A stretch of 20,767 nt of DNA from an uncultured Synergistales bacterium (lineage in GTDB: Bacteria; Synergistota; Synergistia; Synergistales; Aminobacteriaceae), in contig CAJOEQ010000005.1 of NCBI GenBank assembly GCA_905233515.1, positions 1 through 20,767 of the forward strand. Reading direction: 5' to 3'. The translations under genes were made by a program, and so were the position numbers. The notes under the pieces were generated by a model that did not search any database, was not told the DNA's origin, and saw only the letters and a program-made list of their open reading frames with translations. Below are positions 7,695 to 16,371 of this stretch, piece after piece; the stretch's first letter is position 1; each line of letters begins with the position of its first letter.

Positions 7695-8801
7695 TTACAC
7701 CGCAAATTTTTTTGAAATCTCACGAGCTTTGACTCTTGCATTATTAAGACATTCTATAGCGTCATCAAGACTCGCAGGTTCTCTCAAATCGCAATTATTT
7801 AGAGTCTCTTCAACTAAAGCCGCAATATCATTAAATCTAATTTGCCCCGATAAAAATAAATTTACTGCTATCTCGTCAGCACCTACCATTACAGCCGGAG
7901 CAGCTCCTTTTATGCGCATGACTTCACGGGCTATTCTCATAGCTGGAAATCTTGAAGTATCAATCTCAAAAAATTTTATCTCATGTGAGAGAAAATCAGG
8001 CCGCTTGAAACTTTCACACGGGAAGAATCTTTCAGGCCAGAAAATAGCGGACGCTGCGGGCAATTTCATATCAGGTTCAGCAGCTAATAATTTCACGCTA
8101 CCGTCTTCAAATTCTATTAATCCGTGAACGAATGACCCGGGCGAAATAAAAGCGTCGACTTGTGAAGGCTCGAGTCCAAATAAGAACATTGCTTCTATTA
8201 ATTCAATGCCTTTATTCATGAGAGTAGCACTGTCAACCGTAATTTTTGCGCCCATATTCCAAACAGGATGATTTAAAGCCATTTCGGGAGTTACATTTTT
8301 TAATTGCTCATGATTATAATTTCTGAATGGCCCTCCTGACGCTGTTAAGAAAATTTTGCGGATAAATTTTTTATTTTCTCCGTGAAGACATTGCCAAATT
8401 GCGTTATGTTCGCTGTCAACTGGTCTTAACTGTTCGGGATGATCTATTAACGGCATTACCCACTTCCCAGCTACTACGATACTTTCTTTATTTGCAAGTG
8501 ATATATTTTTGCCGTTCTTCAGTGCCAAGCATAGAGCTTTTATCGCGTCAGTTCCTGATGATGAGAAAACTATATGATTTATTTCAGGATCATTAGCAAT
8601 CTCTTCAAGCCCTGACTCGCCGGACTCCTGATAAATATAAATTTTCTTGATATTAAATTTTCCAGCGAGATTTAATAATTTCTCAGATCTTGAATTAGCC
8701 GCGATTGCTTTCACGCAAATTTTATCAGGCCAAGCCTCACAGACTGACATTACAGAACTCCCGACGCTGCCCGTTGCTCCTATTACTGCAAGATTTATCA
8801 T
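7695..8801 (-). CDS. dxr: 1-deoxy-D-xylulose 5-phosphate reductoisomerase
   Basis: Converts 1-deoxy-D-xylulose 5-phosphate to 2-C-methyl-D-erythritol 4-phosphate with NADPH, the committed step of the non-mevalonate isoprenoid pathway. The 368-residue protein has the nucleotide motif GATGSVGSS (8-16), ANKESIV (103-109), the metal ligands Asp129, Glu131 and Glu200 (in PVDSEHNA and MNKGIE), the substrate loop TASGGPF (153-159) and HPVWNMG (178-184). It is slightly shorter than most family members (about 380-400) and diverges in the FVHGLIEF region, where most have HS after the valine; the catalytic set is intact. Its ATG overlaps the cdsA stop (ATGA), with an AGGGTGAT site in the cdsA end. It feeds precursor to UppS two genes upstream. 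Confidence 0.97.
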   Translation of the reverse strand: MINLAVIGATGSVGSSVMSVCEAWPDKICVKAIAANSRSEKLLNLAGKFNIKKIYIYQESGESGLEEIANDPEINHIVFSSSGTDAIKALCLALKNGKNISLANKESIVVAGKWVMPLIDHPEQLRPVDSEHNAIWQCLHGENKKFIRKIFLTASGGPFRNYNHEQLKNVTPEMALNHPVWNMGAKITVDSATLMNKGIELIEAMFLFGLEPSQVDAFISPGSFVHGLIEFEDGSVKLLAAEPDMKLPAASAIFWPERFFPCESFKRPDFLSHEIKFFEIDTSRFPAMRIAREVMRIKGAAPAVMVGADEIAVNLFLSGQIRFNDIAALVEETLNNCDLREPASLDDAIECLNNARVKAREISKKFAV

Positions 8802-9628
8802 AGTATCACCCTAAGCACTAAATAAGTTAATAAGCCGTTAAATAAAATACTGTCGAATCTGTCAAGCATTCCCCCGTGTCCGGGAATAAGATTCCCTGAG
8901 TCTTTCTGCCCGGCCTCACGCTTTATTAATGACTCGGCCAAGTCCCCGAATTGTCCCGCAAAACCGCATATAAACCCGATTAATATAGTCGGATAAGTCG
9001 GCAAACTGAATGAATAAATTAATACGGCATTTGCTATAAGACTCCCGATTATGCCTGCGACAAAGCCCTGAATCGTCTTCCCTTGACTCACATATGGACA
9101 TAATTTTATAGTTCCGAAAGTTTTGCCGCCGATATAAGCTCCTACATCACAAGCCCACGTGCATACAAATAAAGTTATTAACATCTCGCGCCCAAATGCA
9201 TATTCACGAAGCATTATCATACAAGTCCAAGGAATCGAAATATAAATAACTCCGGAAATAATCCCGCCTGAATTAGAAATTGCGTAACTTGTGCCTTTTG
9301 TTGACTGCCGCCGGAAAATTTCAAGCATGAATACAATAAACACGCACAATGAAAGAATCATAGCTAACACGATGGGCTGCGGGTTTTCTCTCATTGCCGC
9401 AATTAAGAATATTAACGAAAATATATAGCCGATTCCCGGTGAAAGTCTCACGCCGTCGAGTCTTCCTAAAAGTCTATAATATTCACCGAGTGAGAGAATA
9501 GCAATTAATGACGCTAAAATTTTCCAGAATAATCCTCCCGAGTAAATCGCAAATATAACAAGTCCGGCTATAACAATACTGCTTAGAGTACGTAAACGCA
9601 GCTCGCGATCAACTTTTAAGCCCGCCAT
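8798..9628 (-). CDS. cdsA: Phosphatidate cytidylyltransferase (CDP-diglyceride synthase)
   Basis: Makes CDP-diacylglycerol from phosphatidic acid and CTP in the inner membrane, the branch point for phospholipid synthesis. The 276-residue protein has several hydrophobic segments (for example about 16-48, 66-104, 121-140, 185-227), the block CDVGAYIGGKTFG (160-172), and the family signature near the C-terminus (about 233-259, with KREAGQKDSG and PGHGGMLDRFDS). Its ATG has a strong GGGAGGG site and overlaps the uppS 3' end by 20 bases. The uppS-cdsA-dxr order is one of the most conserved in bacteria. Confidence 0.97.
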   Translation of the reverse strand: MAGLKVDRELRLRTLSSIVIAGLVIFAIYSGGLFWKILASLIAILSLGEYYRLLGRLDGVRLSPGIGYIFSLIFLIAAMRENPQPIVLAMILSLCVFIVFMLEIFRRQSTKGTSYAISNSGGIISGVIYISIPWTCMIMLREYAFGREMLITLFVCTWACDVGAYIGGKTFGTIKLCPYVSQGKTIQGFVAGIIGSLIANAVLIYSFSLPTYPTILIGFICGFAGQFGDLAESLIKREAGQKDSGNLIPGHGGMLDRFDSILFNGLLTYLVLRVIL

Positions 9629-10310
9629 AACGACGCTCCCTCCCTGCGTAATCGTTTAAAGCCTTCTTTAATTCGGCCTCGTCAAAATCAGGCCAGTGTA
9701 TATCAGTAAAATAATATTCGCTGTATGCTGACTCCCATAGCCAGAAATTGCTTAGTCTTAATTCGCCGCTCGTTCTAATTATTAAATCAGGATCAGGGAC
9801 ATCGGGCAAATAAAAATGTTTTCGCAAATCCTCTTCACTTACTTGGCCGGTATGACCTGAATTTATAAGAGAGTTCACAGCGTCAAGAATTTCAGCCCTT
9901 CCGCCGTAATTTATGCACAAAATAAAATCTAAAATTTTCTGATCAGCCGTATAATCTTCAGCCCATTTCATTTGAGTTAATAAATCTTCGGGGAGTCTGT
10001 CTTTACGTCCGCAAAATCTTATACGCGCGCCCTCTGATTTAATTTCGTCAACTTTTCTGCGGATATAATAACGAAATAAGCTCATTAAGCCGGTAACTTC
10101 CATTACTGGGCGATTCCAGTTTTCAGTCGAGAATGCATAAACAGAAAAATATCTGATTCCTTCACGTTTAACGAGTCTGACCATATTTTCAAGTTTTCGC
10201 AAGCCCGCTCTATGTCCCATTAATCGAGGGAGTCCCCTTTTTTTTGCCCAGCGTCCATTGCCGTCAAGAATTATTGCGAGATGATTAGGCTTTCTTATTG
10301 TTTCTGTCAA
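9609..10310 (-). CDS. uppS: Isoprenyl transferase (undecaprenyl diphosphate synthase)
   Basis: Cis-prenyltransferase that adds isopentenyl units to farnesyl diphosphate to build undecaprenyl diphosphate, the lipid carrier for cell-wall and surface polysaccharide synthesis. The 233-residue protein has LDGNGRWAKKRGLP (15-28, catalytic Asp16), FSTENWNRP (60-68), CINYGGRAEI (132-141) and the C-terminal signature (175-198, DLIIRTSGELRLSNFWLW). The start codon is TTG at 10310, backed by AAGGAG about 10 bases upstream; no ATG lies near. It begins 25 bases after the glycosylase stop. Product chain length (C55) is assumed from the family. Confidence 0.97.
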   Translation of the reverse strand: MTETIRKPNHLAIILDGNGRWAKKRGLPRLMGHRAGLRKLENMVRLVKREGIRYFSVYAFSTENWNRPVMEVTGLMSLFRYYIRRKVDEIKSEGARIRFCGRKDRLPEDLLTQMKWAEDYTADQKILDFILCINYGGRAEILDAVNSLINSGHTGQVSEEDLRKHFYLPDVPDPDLIIRTSGELRLSNFWLWESAYSEYYFTDIHWPDFDEAELKKALNDYAGRERRYGGLKS

Positions 10311-10335
10311 AATTTTCCAGCTCCTTATTAAATAA

Positions 10336-10929
10336 TTATTTCAGCGCGTCGAGTTTCATTCTAGCTGAGGCGAAATCTTTACGCACTAAAGCTACTAAAT
10401 TATTATATTCTGATGCTATTTTTTGCCGTAAGATATAGCTCGGGTGAAAAGTCGGCATTAACTGAATCCCCCGCCAATCTACCCAGTTCCCGCGAACTCT
10501 AGTGATTCCCTGACTTGTACCGAGAAACCATTTTGTTGCAGGATTTCCAAGAGTTATAACTAGTGAAGGACGCAATAATAATAATTGACTCTCAAGAAAA
10601 TCACTGCATGCTAGAGTCTCATCTTTTGCGGGGTCTCTATTTTCAGGCGGTCTGCATTTAACTATATTTGTTATATAAATTGAATCGCGCGGTATTCTTG
10701 CGTCATTGAGAAAACGAGTCAATAAATCGCCTGCTCTTCCTACAAATGGGCGGCCTTGTTCGTCTTCAGTTTCGCCGGGGCCTTCTCCGATTATGACGAG
10801 TTTACAATTTTCGCGCCTGCCTTCACCTATTACAACATTTTTGCGAGTCTTGCATAAAATGCACTTGCTACAATTTTTTATTTGATTGCTTAAATCTTCC
10901 CAGATTGAATTAATATTTATATCAGCCAT
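10336..10929 (-). CDS. Uracil-DNA glycosylase, family 4 (4Fe-4S)
   Basis: Excises uracil from DNA and starts base-excision repair. The 197-residue protein carries the family-4 iron-sulfur cysteines: Cys20 and Cys23 (in NCSKC), Cys92 (KCRPPENRDP) and Cys108. Catalytic motif A is GEGPGETEDEQGRPFVG (48-64), with Glu in the place used by family 4, and motif B is HPS (162-164) in TFHPSYILR. Length is typical. The ATG is 3 bases after the stop of the upstream ATPase gene and the preceding bases are almost all A/T with no Shine-Dalgarno site, so translation is probably coupled. A DNA-repair gene inside an envelope operon most likely reflects only co-transcription. Confidence 0.95.
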   Translation of the reverse strand: MADININSIWEDLSNQIKNCSKCILCKTRKNVVIGEGRRENCKLVIIGEGPGETEDEQGRPFVGRAGDLLTRFLNDARIPRDSIYITNIVKCRPPENRDPAKDETLACSDFLESQLLLLRPSLVITLGNPATKWFLGTSQGITRVRGNWVDWRGIQLMPTFHPSYILRQKIASEYNNLVALVRKDFASARMKLDALK

Positions 10930-10932
10930 GAT

Positions 10933-11766
10933 TTATAAAAAAATTTCGTTTACTCGAATATTTACGCGTCTAACGTCCATGCCGGTGAAATAACTTATAC
11001 TTGATCTGAGTCTGCGCTGTAGAGTTTTTGCGATTGATAGTGCACTCATATTAGCAAGAATTAAATCAAGCTCTATAGTTATTTCGATTTTGTCGTCATA
11101 AATATCAAGATCAATATCACGTATTTTCTTGACATGCCCGCGAAATTCTAAAAGTTTTCTGCACATTTCGATAATAGCATTTGACTCAATACTGACTCGG
11201 CCATTAAAGCTAAATAACGGCTTAACAATTGTATTACTGCTTTCTTCTTTGTCGCGCCCTCTGAAGAATCCTCGAATTTGACTCACGAGTTTCCCCGCAA
11301 AATTTTGCTGAATTTGTGCCTTAGCTACTGGGACGACATGCTGTTTTTTTTCGCGTCTCTCACGTAAAGCCGCGTCAATCTCTTCAGGTGTAGAAATTTC
11401 AGAAATGTATATAAACTTTGACGGGTAATTAAGCCCGAGCCTCGTAATAATTTTCACGATCATATCATCAGAAGTAGCAAGAATCATTAATCTTTTAGGA
11501 GGATTCTTTGTGAGATATTTTACAACTTCATCGCGGTGATCTTGATATTCAAAAATTGCGCGTCTGATTGCTCGGAGTCTGTTAATCTCAGATTTTGCGC
11601 TGCGACCTGCTAAAATTCGGCCTCGTGAAATTAATAAACCGTCATCAATTATAATATCGATTCCGTTTTGCTTGGCAACATGAGTCGCACGATGACTCTT
11701 GCCGGTTCCAGCTGGTCCGACAAATGCAAAAATTTCTATATTTTTCAGCGTCTCACATGAGTTCAA
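10933..11766 (-). CDS. P-loop ATPase with C-terminal Asp23/Gls24-like domain
   Basis: A 277-residue protein of unknown role. The N-terminal half (about 10-135) is a P-loop NTPase with Walker A GPAGTGKS (17-24), an acidic strand IIIDDGLLI (38-46) and a strand ending ILATSDD (95-101). A charged linker (about 135-185, RERREKKQ, RGRDKEESS) leads to a domain (about 187-277) that resembles Asp23/Gls24 envelope-stress proteins: GRVSIESNAIIEMCRK, a central beta pair, then ALSIAKTLQRRL and TGMDVRRVNIRVNEI. The start is TTG at 11766, supported by TTAGGAG seven bases upstream, and overlaps the murA end by 14 bases. No signal peptide or membrane segment is visible. Position between murA and uppS fits a link to envelope synthesis; the ATPase-Asp23 pairing is read by eye. 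Confidence 0.75.
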   Translation of the reverse strand: MNSCETLKNIEIFAFVGPAGTGKSHRATHVAKQNGIDIIIDDGLLISRGRILAGRSAKSEINRLRAIRRAIFEYQDHRDEVVKYLTKNPPKRLMILATSDDMIVKIITRLGLNYPSKFIYISEISTPEEIDAALRERREKKQHVVPVAKAQIQQNFAGKLVSQIRGFFRGRDKEESSNTIVKPLFSFNGRVSIESNAIIEMCRKLLEFRGHVKKIRDIDLDIYDDKIEITIELDLILANMSALSIAKTLQRRLRSSISYFTGMDVRRVNIRVNEIFL

Positions 11767-13009
11767 CTTTTGCTCCTAAGTCCGTTAATTTCTTGTCAAT
11801 GGCCTCATAACCCCGCCAAACGTGTATCATATCTTCGACTCGGGTCTCACCTTTCGCAGCCAGTCCCGCAATTATCAAAGCAGCTCCGGCTCTTAAGTCA
11901 GTAGCTTTTACTGCCGCACCGTGTAAATTTTCGACTCCCCGAATTATCGCAACGTCCCGCGAAATCTGAATATTTGCGCCCATCCTGTTTAATTCTTGAG
12001 CATAAAGAAATCTTGCTTGGAAAACGCTTTCTTCAATAGTGCTGACTCCTGCTGCCAGTGAAAGAGCTGCGGCCATTTGAGGCTGTGAATCAGTAGGAAA
12101 TCCGGGATAGGGCATTGTCTTAATAGTAACAGGGTGAAGACGTTTAGCGGGGAATATTTCAACGACATTTTTTTTGACGGTAAATTTTGCGCGTGCTTCT
12201 TCCATTTTTGCGAGAATTGCATCAATATGAGACGGGACAACATCTTCAACTTTTATATGCCCATTAGTCATTACTCCAGCAAGAATATAAGTACACGCCT
12301 CAATTCTATCTGGTATAACTTTATCGCGTCCCGAATGAGCTTTATCGATTCCCTTGATTCTTACGCCGCCGACTCCTTCAAGCTCAACAGTTACGCCTAT
12401 ACATCTAAGAGTAGCAGCAAGATTATCAATTTCAGGTTCACGCGCAATATTTTCTATGATTGTCTCACCTGACGCGAGAGAAGCAGCCATCATTAAATTT
12501 TCAGTAGCTCCAACTGATGGGAAGTCTAAATAAATTCTCCGGCCTCGTAGTCTACCCTTGACTCGCGCATGAACGACTCCGTCTTTAATGTCAATTTCCG
12601 CGCCCATTTGTTTTAAGCCTTTCAAGTGCAAATCTATGGGTCTAGCTCCTATTGAACAGCCGCCCGGCAATGGTAGAGAGACACGCCCGCAATTCGCTAA
12701 TAACGGCCCAAGCATTAAAGAAGAAGCCCGCATTTTCCGAGCAAGAGACTCGGGGACTTCCCATTTTAGTTCGTCGGGGACTCTGAAAATTGCTTGAGAA
12801 TTTTTGCCGTCATGTTTATATTCAACGTCGACTCCGAGTGTCTGCAAAATTTCCATCATTGAGTGAATATCATACAAATCCGGCACGTTATCAAGAGTCA
12901 GAGTCTCACCCCTCAATAACAAAGCAACTGCCATAACTGGTAACGCAGCATTTTTTGCGCCTTGAGTCTTAATTGTGCCTTTGAGAGGAATTCCCCCTGT
13001 AATTTTCAT
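11753..13009 (-). CDS. murA: UDP-N-acetylglucosamine 1-carboxyvinyltransferase
   Basis: Transfers enolpyruvate from phosphoenolpyruvate to UDP-GlcNAc, the first committed step of peptidoglycan synthesis and the fosfomycin target. The 418-residue protein has GAKNAALP (17-24, with Lys19 and Asn20 matching the essential Lys-Asn pair), MRASSLMLGPLLA (93-105), the active-site loop LPGGCSIGARP (114-124) with Cys118, so fosfomycin sensitivity would be expected, FPTDSQPQMAAAL and the late DLRAGAAL block. The ATG at 13009 gives an N-terminus about three residues shorter than usual. A perfect AAGGAGG site lies 28 bases upstream, inside the end of wecB, too far to serve this ATG directly. It starts 14 bases after the wecB stop. 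Confidence 0.97.
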   Translation of the reverse strand: MKITGGIPLKGTIKTQGAKNAALPVMAVALLLRGETLTLDNVPDLYDIHSMMEILQTLGVDVEYKHDGKNSQAIFRVPDELKWEVPESLARKMRASSLMLGPLLANCGRVSLPLPGGCSIGARPIDLHLKGLKQMGAEIDIKDGVVHARVKGRLRGRRIYLDFPSVGATENLMMAASLASGETIIENIAREPEIDNLAATLRCIGVTVELEGVGGVRIKGIDKAHSGRDKVIPDRIEACTYILAGVMTNGHIKVEDVVPSHIDAILAKMEEARAKFTVKKNVVEIFPAKRLHPVTIKTMPYPGFPTDSQPQMAAALSLAAGVSTIEESVFQARFLYAQELNRMGANIQISRDVAIIRGVENLHGAAVKATDLRAGAALIIAGLAAKGETRVEDMIHVWRGYEAIDKKLTDLGAKVELM

Positions 13010-13023
13010 TACATTTAAATTTT

Positions 13024-14157
13024 CTATGTTAAATCGGCCTCCTTTGTTAGGAAAAATTTATTTATTGCCCCGTGAATTTTTTGCGAGGCCGTACCATTTC
13101 CAAATGGCATTATATTTTTTGCTAAAATTTGCCGCATATAATTTGAATCATTTAATAATTTCAATGACTCGTCGCGTATAGAGTCCCTTTTTGTGCCGAC
13201 TAATATACAAGTTCCGTGATTCACTGCCTCGGGACGTTCTGACAATGTACGCATTATTAATACAGGCTTGTTAATTGCGCTTGCTTCTTCCTGAACTCCC
13301 CCGCTGTCTGATAAAATGAACGTGCTTTTATTCATTGCATTAACGAATTCGGGATAATTAAGCGGCTCAGTAAAAATTATATTTTTATCGTAATCTTTCA
13401 GGCAATCCCTGATAACTTCACGCACAACGGGATTTTTATGCAAGGGAATCAAGAAAATTACATCAGGACGAGCAAGAATAATATCAATTACTCCCGCGCA
13501 AATATTTCTTAAACTTTCCCCCCATGATTCGCGCCTGTGAGCTGTCATTAAGATTAACGGCCTGTCTTGAATATTTTGCAAGTATGAAGGCTGATTCACT
13601 TGTTTTGCTAAAATCTTATAAAGCGCGTCAATTACAGTATTGCCAGTTATAAAAATTTTCTCCTGTGAAATTCCCTCACTGATTAAATTATTATAATCTC
13701 CCTGAGTCGGTGCAAAAAATAAACTCGCGATTCTGTCAGTTAATACCCTGTTCGCCTCTTCAGGAAACGGCAAATTTAAATCATGACTTCTGAGTCCCGC
13801 CTCAACATGTCCGACCGGTATATGACGATTGAAACCTGCCAAAGCCGCCGCAAAAGTCGTTGATGTATCACCGTGTACTAGTATCATATCTTGAGAGTCA
13901 GAGTCTAAAATTTCGCCGACTCCTGTTAATACGCTCGAAGTAATATAATCAAGTGATTGACGAGCTTTCATAATGTTTAAATCATAGTCTGATTTAATAT
14001 CAAAATCGTCAAGAGCCTGTCTTAACATGTCAGTATGCTGTCCAGTCGCAAGAGTCTTCACGCAAAAATTTTTATCGCCCTGTAATTCTTGAATCACTGG
14101 AGCCATTTTTATAGCTTCCGGTCTTGTGCCGATTATACAAATAATTTTCCTCATCAT
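13024..14157 (-). CDS. wecB: UDP-N-acetylglucosamine 2-epimerase (non-hydrolysing)
   Basis: Interconverts UDP-GlcNAc and UDP-ManNAc in the cytoplasm, supplying ManNAc for surface polymers. The 377-residue protein has the N-terminal GTRPEAIKMAPVI (10-22), LVHGDTST, GHVEAGLRS, the loop AHRRESWGE and SDSGGVQEEA, all hallmarks of the WecB/MnaA family. The ATG overlaps the stop of the upstream wecA/tagO gene (ATGATGA), indicating translational coupling; a second ATG follows at once and could be the real start with one residue less. With the upstream GlcNAc-1-phosphate transferase it forms the first steps of a lipid-linked GlcNAc-ManNAc glycan pathway. Confidence 0.96.
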   Translation of the reverse strand: MMRKIICIIGTRPEAIKMAPVIQELQGDKNFCVKTLATGQHTDMLRQALDDFDIKSDYDLNIMKARQSLDYITSSVLTGVGEILDSDSQDMILVHGDTSTTFAAALAGFNRHIPVGHVEAGLRSHDLNLPFPEEANRVLTDRIASLFFAPTQGDYNNLISEGISQEKIFITGNTVIDALYKILAKQVNQPSYLQNIQDRPLILMTAHRRESWGESLRNICAGVIDIILARPDVIFLIPLHKNPVVREVIRDCLKDYDKNIIFTEPLNYPEFVNAMNKSTFILSDSGGVQEEASAINKPVLIMRTLSERPEAVNHGTCILVGTKRDSIRDESLKLLNDSNYMRQILAKNIMPFGNGTASQKIHGAINKFFLTKEADLT

Positions 14158-15080
14158 AGCAGCTTAAAATAAACGCTCAGGCCAGCCGCCAAAGTCAACA
14201 CTTGAAGAATTAGCAGGATACTGACTGTAACGACATTTGAACCCGTCAGCGAAATTAAAATGTGATGTAAATGTTTCTTATCAGGATAAAAAGGTGATTT
14301 GCCCGAAAGAATACGCCGCGAAAATGCTATAACAGTGTCAATTACTGGAATCCCCCCGAATAAAATTAACAGCAGCAAAATATCTAGAAATCTCGCATTA
14401 GTCAAATTCGGCATAGCGTTTTTCAGAAAATGAGACGCAAATAAATATCCTAAAAGGGTGCTGCCTCCATCGCCTAAAAAAGTTTGTGCCGCCGGGAAGT
14501 TCCAACATAAGACTCCTAGTGCCATTGCTCCCATACAGATTCCAGCGTAAGATTTGCCGAGAATATACAAAGCTCCCGACGACGCTATAAACATTGAGAT
14601 ACATAATCCGTTCATTCCGTCAATTAAGTTATAAGCACTTGTTACTCCAGCAAGCCAAACGAGAGCTATTATCGTGTGAGTTACAGGCAATCCCAGAGGC
14701 AAAACAACAATTGACGCAGCTATAAAATGCAGTCCGAGCCGCAAAAAAGGACTCAGCGAGCACATATCATCAAGATAACCGCAGAAAAATATAATAGTTG
14801 CTCCAGTCGCAATAAATCTTAATTCGGGCATTGACTCAGACATGATAACGGACATAAGCAAATATCCAACCCACAGGCCAAGACCCGCACCGCGCGGCAT
14901 TTTGCCTTTGTGAATCTTTCTAGCGTCAGGAATGTCAATAATTCCGTAAATTCCTGCTAATTTTATCGAGATCGGAGCAGTAAACCCGCCCCAGAAAAAA
15001 CCGATTATCAGGAAAATTAAGGCTTCAACGTCAATATCTGGCAATTTATTTTGTCCCGAATAATCTATCGCCGGCATCAC
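14154..15080 (-). CDS. wecA: WecA/TagO-type polyprenyl-phosphate GlcNAc-1-phosphate transferase
   Basis: Multi-pass inner-membrane enzyme of the MraY/WecA family that loads GlcNAc-1-phosphate onto undecaprenyl phosphate, initiating a surface polysaccharide or teichoic-type polymer. The 308-residue protein has the family motifs in order: [18 protein letters not shown] (49-66), YLDD (102-105, catalytic Asp pair), [10 protein letters not shown] (150-159), [12 protein letters not shown] (201-212) and KKHLHHIL (268-275). The HLHH and DxPxxRKxHxxxxPR blocks favour WecA/TagO over MraY. Start is GTG 15080 or the adjacent ATG 15077, overlapping the Upp reading frame by 32-35 bases. About ten hydrophobic segments fill the rest. 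WecA versus TagO depends on the final polymer, which this window does not show. Confidence 0.93.
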   Translation of the reverse strand: MMPAIDYSGQNKLPDIDVEALIFLIIGFFWGGFTAPISIKLAGIYGIIDIPDARKIHKGKMPRGAGLGLWVGYLLMSVIMSESMPELRFIATGATIIFFCGYLDDMCSLSPFLRLGLHFIAASIVVLPLGLPVTHTIIALVWLAGVTSAYNLIDGMNGLCISMFIASSGALYILGKSYAGICMGAMALGVLCWNFPAAQTFLGDGGSTLLGYLFASHFLKNAMPNLTNARFLDILLLLILFGGIPVIDTVIAFSRRILSGKSPFYPDKKHLHHILISLTGSNVVTVSILLILQVLTLAAGLSVYFKLL

Positions 15081-16140
15081 CGAGTCCGGGTACTATATAG
15101 CCGTGATCGTTCAAATGTGAATCTAACGCCGCAATAAAAATTGATACGTCCGGATGATCTTTATTGACTCGTTCGATTCCTTCAGGCGCACCAATTAAGC
15201 AGACAAGCGAAATTTTCCGGCCTCCCCTTTTCTTGATTAACGAAATAGCCGCGCTTGAACTTCCGCCCGTTGCAAGCATGGGATCAAGTACAAATATTTC
15301 TCGTTCTTCAATGTCAAAAGGTAATTTGCAGTAATATTCTACTGGCTCAAGAGTTGCAGGATCTCTATATAATCCTATATGACCGACTTTAGCATTTGGC
15401 ACAAGCTGTAAAACTCCGTCGACCATTCCGAGTCCTGCTCTCAAAACTGGAACAATTGCGAGCTTTTTGCCCTCAAGAGTCTTCACTGTAGTTTTTGCAA
15501 CCGGTGTTGTTACTTCTTTATCAGTGAGCGGCAAATTTCGTGTAATTTCATAGACCATCAAGCCCGTTATTTCGTTGAGTAATTCTCTAAATTGCTTGAC
15601 GCTCGTATTAACGTCTCTGATTATTCCGACTTTGTGCTGTACTAATGGATGATTAAATATAACGACCTTCCCGCCGCCCTGATGCATCATTGTTAAAGTC
15701 GCTTTCTCAGCCTTAGCAATTTTATTAATTCTGCGTATATGACGGCCGCCCTCGAATTGAGTATTATACCAAGTCTCTAAAATTGCCGGGACTTCTTCAG
15801 GTTTTGTAACACTCCCGCCGAGTGCGATAATATTTATATTGTTGTGAGCTTTGGCCATTTTTGCATCGTTGACAGTATGACAGGCTACGGCTCTAATTCC
15901 GGGTACTTTATTTGCTGCGATTGAGATTCCGAAACCTGTTCCGCATATTAAAACTCCCTCGTCGACTTCTTCGTCTAAGATTGCGCCGGCAACTTTAAAA
16001 GCTGGGTCAGCGTAGTCATCTTCTTTATTATATTCATAAGCTCCCATGTCAAGAATTTCAATATTATGGGACTCTAAGAATTTCACAACTGTATCTTTTA
16101 AGACATATCCCGCGTGATCGCAACCGAGTGCAACTTTCAT
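15046..16140 (-). CDS. rpiB-upp: Fused ribose-5-phosphate isomerase B - uracil phosphoribosyltransferase
   Basis: A 364-residue protein in one open frame. Residues 1-146 are a complete RpiB (interconverts ribose 5-phosphate and ribulose 5-phosphate): [10 protein letters not shown] (6-15), [19 protein letters not shown] (66-84, Cys66 the proton-transfer residue in E. coli RpiB) and AHNNINI (98-104, with His99). Residues about 151-364 are a complete Upp (uracil plus PRPP to UMP): [13 protein letters not shown] (164-176), [11 protein letters not shown] (232-242), the PRPP loop [11 protein letters not shown] (285-295) and [10 protein letters not shown] (355-364). There is almost no linker. Two ATG codons (Met151-Met152) sit exactly where a free Upp would start, so Upp alone might also be made. 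The main start has a strong AAAGGAG site. In Bacillus, rpiB, upp, wecB and related genes are also neighbours. Confidence 0.94.
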   Translation of the reverse strand: MKVALGCDHAGYVLKDTVVKFLESHNIEILDMGAYEYNKEDDYADPAFKVAGAILDEEVDEGVLICGTGFGISIAANKVPGIRAVACHTVNDAKMAKAHNNINIIALGGSVTKPEEVPAILETWYNTQFEGGRHIRRINKIAKAEKATLTMMHQGGGKVVIFNHPLVQHKVGIIRDVNTSVKQFRELLNEITGLMVYEITRNLPLTDKEVTTPVAKTTVKTLEGKKLAIVPVLRAGLGMVDGVLQLVPNAKVGHIGLYRDPATLEPVEYYCKLPFDIEEREIFVLDPMLATGGSSSAAISLIKKRGGRKISLVCLIGAPEGIERVNKDHPDVSIFIAALDSHLNDHGYIVPGLGDAGDRLFGTK

Positions 16141-16182
16141 GTTTGATTAACTCCTTTTTTTGTAAGTTGAGAAATTTTTTAT

Positions 16183-16191
16183 ATTATAGCA
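16183..16191 (-). promoter_or_regulatory. Extended -10 promoter of the rpiB-upp envelope operon
   Basis: On the minus strand TGCTATAAT (16191-16183) is a perfect TATAAT with the extended TGn element. No good -35 box lies at the right distance, as expected for extended -10 promoters. Predicted transcription start near 16176 gives a leader of about 35 bases carrying the AAAGGAG ribosome site of rpiB-upp. Confidence 0.55.
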
Positions 16192-16239
16192 ACACTTTTA
16201 ATTAATCTGCGTGAATTTATTATATTTGCATTTACATGA

Positions 16240-16371
16240 AAAATTTTTTTCTCGGATGGGACGAATTACGCGCGAGGAAGACTCTATAAATTAGTAGACG
16301 GAGAAAAATTTTTAGCGGAGGGGATTCACTATGTACGTGGAAGACTCTATATAAAATTAGTAAACTTGTAA
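16240..16371 (+). repeat. Two-unit tandem repeat, probable relic of a coding sequence
   Basis: Two copies of a 63-66-base unit lie side by side. The best-conserved parts are GGAAGACTCTATAAATTAGT (from 16276) and GGAAGACTCTATATAAAATT (from 16339), and each unit is bordered by an AAAAATTTTT-like stretch (about 16240-16250, 16304-16313, 16370-16380). One plus-strand frame is open for 43 codons (16240-16368, stop TAA 16369-16371) and reads NYARGRLYKLVDG in unit 1 and HYVRGRLYIKLVN in unit 2. The copies differ by a whole inserted codon and several third-base changes, as coding repeats would. No start codon is present in this frame. It is best seen as a decayed fragment or genome-specific short repeat. 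Confidence 0.5.

Noticed and set aside
7690..8127. 145-codon plus-strand open frame inside dxr
   Set aside because: Antisense shadow of a well-conserved dxr region with no ribosome site or recognisable motif.
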